Source: an uncultured Bacteroidota bacterium (GTDB taxonomy: Bacteria > Bacteroidota > Bacteroidia > Chitinophagales > Chitinophagaceae). Taken from it: a DNA stretch of 35,012 nt. Every line of letters begins with the position of its first letter. Positions within the stretch are counted from its first letter, which is position 1. The notes under the pieces are model-generated. The model was not told the origin of the DNA and ran no database searches. It saw only the letters and a program-made list of their open reading frames with translations. A program made the position numbers and the translations under genes. Positions 22,989 to 32,409 of the stretch are shown here, one piece after another. The stretch is taken from NCBI GenBank assembly GCA_903913355.1, contig CAIWKU010000504.1:1-35012 (forward strand), read 5' to 3'.

Positions 22989-24029
22989 ATGCTCACTTTA
23001 CTCATAGTTATCATTGTTCTGGCTTTTATTTTCGATTACATCAATGGGTTCCATGATGCGGCCAATTCCATTGCTACGATTGTTTCTACTAAAGTACTCA
23101 CCCCTTTTCAGGCTGTTTTATGGGCAGCATTTTTTAATTTTCTTGCTTTCTTTATTGCAAAATATATATTCAAGGATTTCGGAATTGGCAACACGGTTGC
23201 TAAGTGGATTCATTCTGAATTTATTACCCTTCCAGTTATATTAGCTGGTATTATAGCAGCTATTATCTGGAACCTGACAACCTGGTGGTTTGGTATACCT
23301 TCCAGTTCATCACATACATTAATGGGCGGCTTTGTAGGAGCAGCTCTGGCACATGCCCATGGATTCACTACTTCTACGGGTGATGTGATTAATTACTCCA
23401 AAGTAATCCCTACTTTCTTATTTATTTTTCTGGCTCCGCTGATAGGGATGGTCATTGCCTTTTTTATAACCATATTAATTGTGCATATCTGTAAAAGATC
23501 CAATCCCTATAAAGCAGAAAACTGGTTTAAAAGACTTCAATTGCTTTCTTCCGCTGCATTTAGTCTGGGGCATGGCAGTAATGATGCACAAAAGGTAATG
23601 GGTTTGGTAGGTGCTGCGGTTATTTATTACGAGGGTACCAAAGGTAACCATATGACGTTTAACCAGTTTGCTGAAAATTATAGCTGGGTGCCTTTTACCA
23701 GTTTCCTCTGTATTGGTTTGGGAACGATGAGCGGTGGATGGAAGATTGTAAAAACCATGGGTACCCGCATTACCAAAGTAACTCCATTAGAAGGTGTAGC
23801 GGCTGAAACTGCCGGTGCGATAACCCTATTCCTGACAGAACACTTTAAAATACCCGTTTCTACCACACATACGATTACCGGTTCCATTATTGGCGTGGGT
23901 GCTACCAAAAGATTAAGCGCGGTAAGATGGGGAGTAACCGTAAATCTTCTCTGGGCATGGATTTTAACCATCCCTATTTCTGCAATACTTGCCGCCCTTG
24001 TTTATTATGCATTAAAATTATTTATCTGA
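22989..24029 (+). CDS. pit: PiT-family inorganic phosphate transporter
   Basis: 346 residues, highly hydrophobic with about ten membrane helices. The two inverted PiT signatures are clear: G-F-H-D-A-A-N-S at 20-27 and the second-half G-H-G-S-N-D-A-Q-K near residue 200, with P-S-S-S-H and P-V-S-T-T-H-T motifs in each half. It moves phosphate, often as a metal-phosphate complex, with protons or sodium across the inner membrane. At about 346 residues it is the compact bacterial form, shorter than E. coli PitA (about 500), which has a longer central loop. It follows the DUF47 gene, its usual accessory. Confidence 0.95.
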   Translation: MLTLLIVIIVLAFIFDYINGFHDAANSIATIVSTKVLTPFQAVLWAAFFNFLAFFIAKYIFKDFGIGNTVAKWIHSEFITLPVILAGIIAAIIWNLTTWWFGIPSSSSHTLMGGFVGAALAHAHGFTTSTGDVINYSKVIPTFLFIFLAPLIGMVIAFFITILIVHICKRSNPYKAENWFKRLQLLSSAAFSLGHGSNDAQKVMGLVGAAVIYYEGTKGNHMTFNQFAENYSWVPFTSFLCIGLGTMSGGWKIVKTMGTRITKVTPLEGVAAETAGAITLFLTEHFKIPVSTTHTITGSIIGVGATKRLSAVRWGVTVNLLWAWILTIPISAILAALVYYALKLFI

Positions 24030-24091
24030 TCCATCCCCATTGATAGTATTTATCGGATATATCAATTTATCTTGCAGTACATTTTTTTACT

Positions 24092-25135
24092 ATGGCTAAG
24101 ATTCTTGTAACCGGAGGCTGCGGCTATATTGGTTCGCACACCATTATTGACCTTCTTGAGAATGGATATTCCGTTATTTCCATCGATGATAATTCACGGT
24201 CTACTGCTTATGCTGTAAATGGCATTGAACAGATCACCGGAAAGAAGATAAAAAATTATAAAGTTGACCTGAAAAATTTCGACGAAACACGGGCTGTTTT
24301 CCAGGAAAATGAAGATATCACCGGCATCATCCATTTTGCCGCCTATAAAGCCGTTGGCGAATCTGTGGCCGAGCCATTACGGTATTATGAGAATAATATG
24401 TTTGGCCTGATTAACCTGCTGAAATGTGTACAGGAATTTGATATTCCTTATTTTGTTTTTTCATCCTCCTGCACGGTATATGGCAACCCGGATAGTATTC
24501 CGGTAACTGAATTATCCCCTACCAAAAAAGCAGAATCTCCTTATGGTGCTACCAAACAAATGGGTGAAGAGATATTAAGGGATTTTACAAAAATTGATGG
24601 TATTCGTTCTGCTATTTTACTACGGTATTTTAATCCGGTTGGTGCACATCCATCCGGGTTAATTGGCGAGGTACCTGTTGGCAGGCCACAAAACCTGGTT
24701 CCAGCCATCACACAAACTGCCATTGGTAAACTACCTAAAATGCTGGTTCATGGAAACGATTATCCAACTAGAGATGGCAGTTGTGTAAGAGATTATATCC
24801 ACGTATCTGATATTGCCAGTGCGCATACGCTTGCCTTGCAATACCTCATAAACAATGAAAACCAAAGCCCCTGCGATGTATTTAATCTAGGAACCGGTAA
24901 TGGCATCAGTGTTTTAGAAGCCATTCACACTTTTGAAGAAGTCAGTGGTGTAAAACTCAATTATGAAATAGGTCCACGCCGTCCGGGTGATGTAATTGCT
25001 ATTTATGCCAACAATGACGAAGCAGTTAACCGTCTGGGCTGGAAAATCAAATACGGTATTAAGGATATGATGAAAACTGCCTGGGACTGGGAACTGAAAA
25101 TTAAAGAAGCCGAAGAAAAAGTAAAAAGCAACTAA
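24092..25135 (+). CDS. galE: UDP-glucose 4-epimerase
   Basis: 347 residues of the extended short-chain dehydrogenase family. The NAD-binding G-G-C-G-Y-I-G-S-H is at 8-16, the catalytic Ser in F-S-S-S-C-T-V-Y-G near 124-126, and Tyr151/Lys155 in Y-G-A-T-K. Residues and spacing match E. coli GalE (Ser124, Tyr149, Lys153; 338 residues). It interconverts UDP-glucose and UDP-galactose, and often the N-acetyl forms, feeding surface polysaccharide. It ends four bases from the convergent prfA gene, and a hairpin spans both ends. A distinct promoter cannot be assigned with confidence. Confidence 0.95.
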   Translation: MAKILVTGGCGYIGSHTIIDLLENGYSVISIDDNSRSTAYAVNGIEQITGKKIKNYKVDLKNFDETRAVFQENEDITGIIHFAAYKAVGESVAEPLRYYENNMFGLINLLKCVQEFDIPYFVFSSSCTVYGNPDSIPVTELSPTKKAESPYGATKQMGEEILRDFTKIDGIRSAILLRYFNPVGAHPSGLIGEVPVGRPQNLVPAITQTAIGKLPKMLVHGNDYPTRDGSCVRDYIHVSDIASAHTLALQYLINNENQSPCDVFNLGTGNGISVLEAIHTFEEVSGVKLNYEIGPRRPGDVIAIYANNDEAVNRLGWKIKYGIKDMMKTAWDWELKIKEAEEKVKSN

Positions 25136-25144
25136 GCTTTTACT
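25120..25144. terminator. Hairpin across the galE and prfA stop codons
   Basis: AGTAAAAAGC (25120-25129) pairs with GCTTTTACT (25136-25144), with one bulged A. It covers the last codons of both convergent genes. Flanking A and T runs are short, so termination is only plausible. Confidence 0.35.
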
Positions 25145-26201
25145 GGTTCACCATTTTCTCCGCATTTTCTGCCATTTGCAGTGCTTCAATAAATTCATCA
25201 ATATCTCCATTGATTACTGAATCCAGATTATAAGAGGTAAGACCTATACGGTGGTCTGTTACCCGCCCCTGTGGCCAGTTATAGGTTCTGATTTTGGCAC
25301 TTCTATCCCCCGTACTCACCAGGGTTTTACGTCTACCCGCTATTTCCTCTTCTTGCTTGCGTACCTGCTCTTCATACAATTTTGTGCGTAGCATGGTCAT
25401 TGCTTTCTCCCGGTTACCCAATTGTGATCGCTCCGTCTGACAAACCACCACTACTCCGGTGGGTATATGCGTTAAAAATACTTTAGTCTCTACTTTATTT
25501 ACGTTTTGTCCGCCCGCACCCCCACTTCTTGCTGTCTCCATTTTTACATCGCTCTCTTTCAACTCAAAATCCACTTCTTCTGCTTCCGGCATTACTGCAA
25601 CAGTTGCAGCAGATGTATGTACCCGCCCCTGGGTTTCTGTATTGGGTACCCGTTGAACACGATGCACGCCACTTTCAAATTTCAAAGTGCCGTATACATC
25701 CTCTCCCGTTACTTCTACCACTACTTCTTTATATCCGCCAACAGTGCCTTCACTTTCACTCACAATCGCTGTTTTCCACCCTTTTCTGGAACAATACCGT
25801 AAATACATCCCTAGCAAATCTCCCGCAAAAAGACTGGCTTCATCGCCACCAGTTCCGGCACGTATTTCCAGAATGGCATTTTTATCATCCTGCGGGTCTT
25901 TGGGTATCAGTAGTTTGGTAAGTTCTTTTTCGAGGGCATCTTTTTTTAATTCCAGTTCCGGTAATTCCATTTTGGCGAGTTCACGCATTTCTTCGTCGCT
26001 CCCGCTTTGGGCCTCTTTTGCAAAATCATAATCTGCCAGCACTTTCCGGTATTCTTCATAGGGCACCATAATCTTTTCCAGGGCACGGTATTCCTTGCTA
26101 TAGGCACCAAATTCCTTCTGGTTATTAATGATCTCAGGATTGGTCAGCGCCACACCCACTTGTTGAAACCGGGCTTTTATTGCATCCAGCTTATTCAGCA
26201 T
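25140..26201 (-). CDS. prfA: Peptide chain release factor 1
   Basis: 353 residues from the ATG at 26201, which aligns with the family N-terminus (M-L-N-K-L-D-A-I); the frame stays open to 26252 but the 17 extra residues have no counterpart. The stop-codon-reading tripeptide P-N-T at 186-188 is in the same place as E. coli P-A-T and marks RF1, recognising UAA and UAG. The G-G-Q motif at 230-232 carries the glutamine methylated in many bacteria and triggers peptidyl-tRNA hydrolysis. No neighbouring prmC methyltransferase gene is seen. It is divergent from the hydrolase cluster. Confidence 0.96.
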   Translation of the reverse strand: MLNKLDAIKARFQQVGVALTNPEIINNQKEFGAYSKEYRALEKIMVPYEEYRKVLADYDFAKEAQSGSDEEMRELAKMELPELELKKDALEKELTKLLIPKDPQDDKNAILEIRAGTGGDEASLFAGDLLGMYLRYCSRKGWKTAIVSESEGTVGGYKEVVVEVTGEDVYGTLKFESGVHRVQRVPNTETQGRVHTSAATVAVMPEAEEVDFELKESDVKMETARSGGAGGQNVNKVETKVFLTHIPTGVVVVCQTERSQLGNREKAMTMLRTKLYEEQVRKQEEEIAGRRKTLVSTGDRSAKIRTYNWPQGRVTDHRIGLTSYNLDSVINGDIDEFIEALQMAENAEKMVNQ

Positions 26202-26298
26202 ATCCACTTTTTTTAAGGATGGCAAAATTACTGTTTTACCGGGGAAGCGCACATACTAAAAAGAGATTAGTTAATTTCATGAGATACAAGCCCCCTTT

Positions 26299-27861
26299 AT
26301 GCGACTAGTTTACTCTCTTTTTTTGCTGTTTTTCTTAAGAACCAGCGCCCAACAGGCAGATGTATTGATTAAGAATGGTAAAATTCTCGATGGAACCGGT
26401 AATAGCTGGGTGTATGGCGATCTGGCCATTCAGAAGGGTAAAATTCTGGCGATTGGCAAACTAAACAAATGGACTGCTTCAAAAATAATCGATGCCACGG
26501 GTTTGATTGTGGCACCGGGATTTATTGATGTTCATACTCATATTGAGGGTGAGGAGAAAAGAAATCCGACAGCTGATAATTTCATTTACGATGGGGTAAC
26601 TACCGTCGTTACCGGCAACTGCGGCTTATCGCAGGTGAATATCGGGAAGTATTTCGGCATGCTTGACAGCCTTACTCTTTCCATCAATGTTGCCTCTCTC
26701 GTGGGTCATAATGATGTTCGTAAAGCGATTATGGGGTCTGCTAACCGTGATCCAACAGAAGAAGAAATGAAGAAAATGGAATTAGTAGTAGAACAGGCTA
26801 TGAAAGATGGGGCTGTTGGGTTTTCTACCGGACTTATTTATATTCCCGGCACCTATTCTAAAACAGAAGAAGTGGTGAGACTGGCAAAAATAGCTGCCTC
26901 TTTTGGAGGGGTGTATGCCAGTCATATCAGAAATGAAGGTGATAGTGTAACACAAGCCATAGAAGAAGCATTACATATAGGTTGGGAAGCCAGGATGCCG
27001 GTTGAGATCTCGCATTTTAAACTCAGCGGTCAACAGAACTGGGGCAGAAGTAAAGAAACCATACCTATGATTAAAAAAGCAAGAGAAGAGGGGCTTGATG
27101 TAACCATTGATCAGTATCCGTATACTGCCAGCAGTACTTCTCTTAGCACTTTATTGCCCGACTGGGTTTTGGCGGATGGACAGGATTCGATTAAATTTAG
27201 ATTGGCCAATCCGGTAATCAGAAAAGAAGTGATCAGTTTTATGCTGCAAAGGCTTAGAAAAAGAAAGCTCAGGCATTTCAGCTATCCGGTAGTGGCATCT
27301 TATGGTGCTGACAGCACCCTGAACGGGAAGAGTATTGAAGAAGTCAATTTAAGTAAAGGAAGAAAACATATAGCCCGGCAGGAAGCAGAAACGATTCTGG
27401 AAATGATGGAACATGGAGGCGCAGGGATGATATTTCATGGAATGGGGGAAGAAGATGTAAAAGCCATTATGCAATACCCCTATAATATGTTTGCCAGTGA
27501 TGCAGGTATCCGGATTTTTAAATCAGGAAACCCCCATCCACGCGGATATGGAACGAATGCAAGGGTATTGGGAAAATATGTAAGGGAAGAAAAACTGATT
27601 TCGCTGGAAGAAGCCATACGAAGAATGACTTCCCTTCCTGCCCAGAAGTTTCAATTGAAGAACAGGGGTATTCTAAAAGAAGGATTTGCAGCAGATATCG
27701 TGGTATTTGATGAAAAGAAAGTAGGAGACAGATCAACCTATGATAATCCGCATCAATATTCGGTAGGATTTGAATATGTGTTGGTAAATGGACAGTTAAC
27801 CGTGGAATATGGAAAACATACAGGTGCCCGTGGTGGTACTACTTTACGTTTGAAAATGTAA
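26299..27861 (+). CDS. Exported D-aminoacylase / N-acyl-D-amino-acid deacylase-type amidohydrolase
   Basis: 520 residues with a signal peptide (cut near S-A-Q, residue 18), so periplasmic. The amidohydrolase metal site is complete: His79 and His81 in V-H-T-H, bridging Cys108 in G-N-C-G (a hallmark of the D-aminoacylase group), His209 in S-H-I-R-N-E-G, His239 in I-S-H-F-K and Asp401 in A-S-D-A-G. These match the metal and catalytic residues of Alcaligenes D-aminoacylase. The family removes N-acyl groups from D-amino acids; related members act on N-acyl-D-Glu or D-Asp and on some dipeptides. It is the first gene of a run of six secreted hydrolases; the next starts three bases after its stop, indicating an operon. 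Confidence 0.9.
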   Translation: MRLVYSLFLLFFLRTSAQQADVLIKNGKILDGTGNSWVYGDLAIQKGKILAIGKLNKWTASKIIDATGLIVAPGFIDVHTHIEGEEKRNPTADNFIYDGVTTVVTGNCGLSQVNIGKYFGMLDSLTLSINVASLVGHNDVRKAIMGSANRDPTEEEMKKMELVVEQAMKDGAVGFSTGLIYIPGTYSKTEEVVRLAKIAASFGGVYASHIRNEGDSVTQAIEEALHIGWEARMPVEISHFKLSGQQNWGRSKETIPMIKKAREEGLDVTIDQYPYTASSTSLSTLLPDWVLADGQDSIKFRLANPVIRKEVISFMLQRLRKRKLRHFSYPVVASYGADSTLNGKSIEEVNLSKGRKHIARQEAETILEMMEHGGAGMIFHGMGEEDVKAIMQYPYNMFASDAGIRIFKSGNPHPRGYGTNARVLGKYVREEKLISLEEAIRRMTSLPAQKFQLKNRGILKEGFAADIVVFDEKKVGDRSTYDNPHQYSVGFEYVLVNGQLTVEYGKHTGARGGTTLRLKM

Positions 27862-27864
27862 TAC

Positions 27865-28953
27865 ATGAAACTATATGCTTTCATATTTCTATTCATTGCA
27901 GGGATTACTGCAACTGCACAAAAAATAAATTATAAGGGCATAGATTCTTTAATTGGTTCCTTGTCCAACAAAGATCTGTTCAGCGGAATAGTGTTGATAG
28001 CAGAGAATGGACATATCCATTATGAAAAAGCATTTGGTTATCGTGAATTTGACAAACAGCTATCATTACAAAAAACGGATCTGTTCGAAATGGCCTCAGT
28101 AAGTAAACAGTTTACAGCCATGATTATCATGATGCTAAAAGAGAAAGGCTTGCTGCAATATGATGATTTGGTTGAAAAATACCTGAGCATCCCTTACAAA
28201 GGAATCACCATCAGAAACCTGTTAACACATACCAGTGGGTTACCCGATTACCAGGCAATCATGGACGAGCATTGGGATAAATCGAAAGTTGCCGGCAATG
28301 ATGATATTTTGGCCTATCTCAATCAATACCATCCTCCTGCTCTTTTCGAACCCGGCACTCAATACGCCTATAGCAACACCGGCTATGTATTACTGGCAAG
28401 TATTGCCGAAAAAGCTTCCGGAACAGATTTTATCAACCTTTGCAGAGAAAAAATTTTCAGGAAACTGAAAATGAATCATACAGATATTAGAAGTCTGTCA
28501 GAAAAAGCAGCAATTACTCATTTTGCCATCGGACATATTTATATACCTGAAAAAAATACTTTTATACGAGCAGATTCTTTTCCTTCCTCAAACTATACTA
28601 TCTGGCTGGGTAACCGAAAAGGTCCCGGTCGTATCAGCTCTACTGCTGAGGATCTTTTAAAATGGGACCAGGCTTTGTATACAGAAAAACTGATCAGTCA
28701 GCAAACCCTTGCTGAAGCATTCTCTCCTATGAAATTAAAAAACGGAACGGTTTCTAACTATGGTTTTGGCTGGGTGCTTCCGGCAACACAAACCAATGGG
28801 AAAATAGTATACCATACAGGTGATAACCCGGGGTATAAAACAGAAATCATTCGATTTATTGATAAAAAGAAAACCCTGATTGTGCTTTGCAATAACGCAT
28901 CTTCCCAATTCGAAAATATCATACAAACCATTCAATCACATATTCTCCAATAA
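27865..28953 (+). CDS. Exported serine hydrolase, class C beta-lactamase / S12 family
   Basis: 362 residues with a signal peptide ending at A-T-A-Q (residue 19). The penicillin-binding-type active site is intact: S78-V-S-K81, Y169-S-N171 and H317-T-G319 in place of the K-T-G of true beta-lactamases. H-T-G is usual in the beta-lactamase-related S12 group that includes D-aminopeptidases, D-Ala-D-Ala carboxypeptidase-like enzymes and esterases. The exact activity is therefore open: beta-lactam, D-amino acid peptide or ester hydrolysis. It is translationally close to the deacylase gene (three bases) and to the dipeptidase gene (11 bases). Confidence 0.9.
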   Translation: MKLYAFIFLFIAGITATAQKINYKGIDSLIGSLSNKDLFSGIVLIAENGHIHYEKAFGYREFDKQLSLQKTDLFEMASVSKQFTAMIIMMLKEKGLLQYDDLVEKYLSIPYKGITIRNLLTHTSGLPDYQAIMDEHWDKSKVAGNDDILAYLNQYHPPALFEPGTQYAYSNTGYVLLASIAEKASGTDFINLCREKIFRKLKMNHTDIRSLSEKAAITHFAIGHIYIPEKNTFIRADSFPSSNYTIWLGNRKGPGRISSTAEDLLKWDQALYTEKLISQQTLAEAFSPMKLKNGTVSNYGFGWVLPATQTNGKIVYHTGDNPGYKTEIIRFIDKKKTLIVLCNNASSQFENIIQTIQSHILQ

Positions 28954-28964
28954 TACCTCATCAC

Positions 28965-30125
28965 ATGCTAAAAAAATTATGCATCTTATTACTTCCTATT
29001 TGTCTACAGGCCCAGAATTACCAGAAGATACATTCAAAAGCCATACTGGTAGATTCTCATAATGATATCCTAACCGCCTGTATCGAAAAAAAAGTAAGTA
29101 TGGATGATGACCTGAAAGGAAAAACACAATCAGACCTGATCCGGTTTAAGGAAGGTGGCGTGGATGTACAGCTATTTTCTATCTGGTGTGATGGGAACAA
29201 AATGAATCCGTATGCATGGGCTAATCGTGAGCTGGATACACTGGATGCTGTTATAAGTCGCAATCCCGATAAGATTGTTATGACCAGAACATTTGCCCAG
29301 TTAAGAAAAGCCGTCAGGCAAAAAAAGTTGGCGGCAATGGCGGGTGTGGAAGGGGGACATATGATCGAGGATAATCTTGACAACCTGAATAAATTATATG
29401 CCAGAGGTACCCGTTATATGACACTTACCTGGAACAATTCAACTTCCTGGGCCAGTTCTGCCATGGATGAAACTTCTAAAAAAGATTTATCACATAAAGG
29501 CCTCACAGATTTTGGGAAAGAAGTTATCAAAAGAATGAACGAACTGGGTATGATGGTTGACCTGTCGCATGTGGGTGAGCAAACATTCTGGGATGCCATT
29601 CATACTACTACCAAACCTGTAATTGTTTCACATAGCAATGCATATGCCCTGTGTCCGGCTTTCCGTAATTTAAAAGATGAACAGATCAAAGCTGTAGCAA
29701 AGAACGGAGGTGTGATTGATTTAAATTTTTATTCCGGATTTGTGGATAGTAATTTTCACCAGAAAGAAATTCATTTCGCTGTTGCACATGCAAAGGAGCT
29801 GGATTCTTTAAAAAAAGCGGGTATTCAACCCGAATATGCACTTAGCATGCTCACAGATAAATATGCTACTGAAGCAGAAGCCATCAGGCCTTCTTTAAGC
29901 AGTTTATTGGCTCACCTGGATTATATTGTTTCACTGGCGGGAGTAGATCATGTGGGAATTGGTTCCGATTTCGATGGCATTACATCTTCTCCGCAATCCT
30001 TGAATGATGTAACCAGTTATCCATTGATCACAAAAGCATTATTGGAAAAAGGATATAGCAAAAAAGATATTACCAAAATATTAGGTGGGAATATTTTGCG
30101 GGTTCTGAAAGCGAATGAAAAATAA
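28965..30125 (+). CDS. Exported membrane-dipeptidase-type (M19) dipeptidase
   Basis: 386 residues with a signal peptide (cut near Q-A-Q, residue 17). The M19 binuclear zinc site is visible: His32 and Asp34 in D-S-H-N-D, bridging Glu129 in G-V-E-G-G, His202 in D-L-S-H-V-G, His223 in V-S-H-S-N and the Asp of G-I-G-S-D-F-D-G near residue 330. The first five fit the spacing of human renal dipeptidase (20, 22, 125, 198, 219). M19 enzymes cleave dipeptides, accept D-residues at the C-terminal side, and some open beta-lactam rings such as carbapenems. It fits the operon as the step that releases free amino acids. Confidence 0.93.
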   Translation: MLKKLCILLLPICLQAQNYQKIHSKAILVDSHNDILTACIEKKVSMDDDLKGKTQSDLIRFKEGGVDVQLFSIWCDGNKMNPYAWANRELDTLDAVISRNPDKIVMTRTFAQLRKAVRQKKLAAMAGVEGGHMIEDNLDNLNKLYARGTRYMTLTWNNSTSWASSAMDETSKKDLSHKGLTDFGKEVIKRMNELGMMVDLSHVGEQTFWDAIHTTTKPVIVSHSNAYALCPAFRNLKDEQIKAVAKNGGVIDLNFYSGFVDSNFHQKEIHFAVAHAKELDSLKKAGIQPEYALSMLTDKYATEAEAIRPSLSSLLAHLDYIVSLAGVDHVGIGSDFDGITSSPQSLNDVTSYPLITKALLEKGYSKKDITKILGGNILRVLKANEK

Positions 30126-30288
30126 ATTTTGTCATTAGATTCTTTTTCGTTGTGATGAATATTTTTTACTGCAGAGCCGCAAAGTAGCAGTGGTTTCTCA
30201 GAGTAGTTTACCATGATAAATAATTTCGATAACAGACAATACCGGGTAATAAATACCTGACTAATAAAAATACCAAACAAAAGAGATT

Positions 30289-32385
30289 ATGAGAAAAACA
30301 CTACTGCTATTCTTGTTTCCGTTTCAATTGATTGCTCAAAACAATTCATTATCATCCTATAAAAGTTATCCATTCCCTACTGAATTGGTTTCGGCCGCAA
30401 AAGGATCACAAATAGCATGGGCACTGGATGAACAGGGTGTAAGAAATGTTTATGTAGCAGAAGGTCCAGCTTTTATACCCAGAAAGCTAACAGCATACAA
30501 TCGAAATGATGGTCAGGAAATTACCAGTATCCATATTTCTGATGATGGTAAATGGGTCGTATTTGTTCGTGGTGGAGATCATGGTGCTAATTACGATGGC
30601 GGACTTCCCTTAAATGCATCCAGTGATCCAACACCATTTAAAGTGCAGGTAGCTAGTATTCCTTTTTCTGGTGGGGAGTTAAAATATTTATCCGAAGGCG
30701 ATGCACCTGAAATTTCAAACGATAGCAAATCTGTGGTTCTAATTAAATCCGGTCAGGTTTGGATTGCACCTATTGATGGCTCATCTGCAGCGAAAAATCT
30801 GTTTACTACAAAAGGAACAGTAAGCTCTTTGGAGTGGAGCCCTTCCGGAAGTTCTTTATTATTTGTAGCCAATAGAGGCGATCATTCCATTATTGGTATT
30901 TATACGAATGAAAACACAGCTATCAAATGGATCGCTGCATCTTTCTATCGTGATAATTCGCCTCATTGGTCATTGGATGGGTCACAGATTGTTTTTATAA
31001 GAAGACCCGGTGCAGGCGGTGCACCCGATTCTTTGATGGGCAGGAAACATATTCCCTGGAGTATTTATATAGCGGATGTAAACAATAACCAGACCCGGCT
31101 TCTTTGGAAAGCTCCCAACACTTTACGTGGTTCCGCTCCTACTACGCATGGAGGAACTAACCTGCATTGGGCTGCAGATAATAAGATCATATTTCTTTCT
31201 TACCAGGATGGATGGCCACACCTTTACTCGATTGAAGCCGGCGGTGGAAAAGAGATCTTGCTAACACCGGGTAATTTCATGTGCGAGCACATTGTTTTAA
31301 GCGCTGATAAAAAATTTCTCACATTCAGTGCAAATGCGGGCCCTGATGCACTTGATATAGAAAGAAGACATGCAGTTAAAGTAAGTGTTAGTAAAGCCGA
31401 TATGGAAGTCTTAACTATCGGAAACGGATTAGAATGGACACCTGTTCTGACAAATGAAAATAAAACAGTGGCTTTTATCAGTGCTACTACTCAGCAATCA
31501 CCTTTGCCTGCTTATCAATCTTTATCGGGTGATAAATCCATTCATTTGATTGGCACCAATCTGGTACCCACTGATTTTCCAAAAGAAAAATTAATAACGC
31601 CTACCCAAGTGATTTTTAAAGCTGCAGATGGGGTAACCGTTCATGCCCAACTATTCATGCCTGAAAAAGGTGCTGGTAAAAAACCCGCTATCGTTTACGT
31701 GCATGGGGGGCCACCCCGGCAAATGCTATTAGGCTGGAATTATTCAGATTATTATTCAAATGCCTATGCATCTAATCAATACCTGGCAAGTTTGGGTTTT
31801 GTGGTGCTATCTGTTAACTATCGACTGGGAATTGGTTATGGTTATGAATTCCATCAACCTGCCAAAGGAGGTGCTTTTGGTGCAGCCGAATACCAGGATA
31901 TCAAAGCAGCCGGATTATGGTTAGCAAAACAGAAATTTGTGGATAGTACAAAAATTGGCATCTATGGTGGCTCTTATGGAGGTTACCTGACAGCAATGGC
32001 ATTATCCAGAGATTCAAAATTATTTGCAGCCGGTGTAGATATTCATGGGGTACACGACTGGACGGCACAGGCTTCACTGGTTACTAACAATGATAAATAT
32101 GAAAAAGCTCCGGATTATGATAAAGCTTTGAAAACGGCCTGGCAATCCTCACCAGTATCTTCTATCAATACATGGAAATCACCCGTATTGATAATTCATG
32201 CTGATGATGACCGGAATGTTCGCTTTAACCAGAGTGTAGATCTGATTAATCGACTTGAAAAAAAGGGTGTGCCTTTTGAAACGCTCATGATTGTTGATGA
32301 TACACACCACTGGATGAATTGGAATAATGCCGTTAAAGTGTATGGAGCAGTCGCAGATTTTTTTGTTCGAAAGTTTCAAAATTAA
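30289..32385 (+). CDS. Exported S9 (prolyl oligopeptidase / DPP-type) serine peptidase
   Basis: 698 residues with a signal peptide ending at I-A-Q (residue 17). The N-terminal two thirds (about 25-430) has TolB/DPP-type propeller repeats (for example W-S-P-S-G, W-S-L-D-G-S-Q-I-V-F). The C-terminal alpha/beta-hydrolase domain has nucleophile Ser562 in G-G-S-Y-G-G-Y, Asp641 in H-A-D-D-D-R-N-V and His673 in D-D-T-H-H. It is expected to cut short peptides, often after Pro or Ala; the subgroup (S9B or S9C) is not certain. A 163-base gap precedes it, with no exact promoter box, so it may begin a second transcript within the hydrolase run. Confidence 0.92.
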   Translation: MRKTLLLFLFPFQLIAQNNSLSSYKSYPFPTELVSAAKGSQIAWALDEQGVRNVYVAEGPAFIPRKLTAYNRNDGQEITSIHISDDGKWVVFVRGGDHGANYDGGLPLNASSDPTPFKVQVASIPFSGGELKYLSEGDAPEISNDSKSVVLIKSGQVWIAPIDGSSAAKNLFTTKGTVSSLEWSPSGSSLLFVANRGDHSIIGIYTNENTAIKWIAASFYRDNSPHWSLDGSQIVFIRRPGAGGAPDSLMGRKHIPWSIYIADVNNNQTRLLWKAPNTLRGSAPTTHGGTNLHWAADNKIIFLSYQDGWPHLYSIEAGGGKEILLTPGNFMCEHIVLSADKKFLTFSANAGPDALDIERRHAVKVSVSKADMEVLTIGNGLEWTPVLTNENKTVAFISATTQQSPLPAYQSLSGDKSIHLIGTNLVPTDFPKEKLITPTQVIFKAADGVTVHAQLFMPEKGAGKKPAIVYVHGGPPRQMLLGWNYSDYYSNAYASNQYLASLGFVVLSVNYRLGIGYGYEFHQPAKGGAFGAAEYQDIKAAGLWLAKQKFVDSTKIGIYGGSYGGYLTAMALSRDSKLFAAGVDIHGVHDWTAQASLVTNNDKYEKAPDYDKALKTAWQSSPVSSINTWKSPVLIIHADDDRNVRFNQSVDLINRLEKKGVPFETLMIVDDTHHWMNWNNAVKVYGAVADFFVRKFQN

Positions 32386-32409
32386 ATACCTGTTGAAAAT
32401 AATTTGTTT

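Noticed and set aside
26202-26252. In-frame N-terminal extension of release factor 1
   Set aside because: Family alignment begins at the ATG at 26201, and P-N-T then falls exactly at 186-188 as in E. coli.
30126-30288. 163-base gap in the hydrolase run, checked for a terminator, promoter or small RNA
   Set aside because: Only a 5-base stem (ACTGC/GCAGT) without a T tract and a mismatched TAnnTTTG-like word (TAATTTCG) were found.
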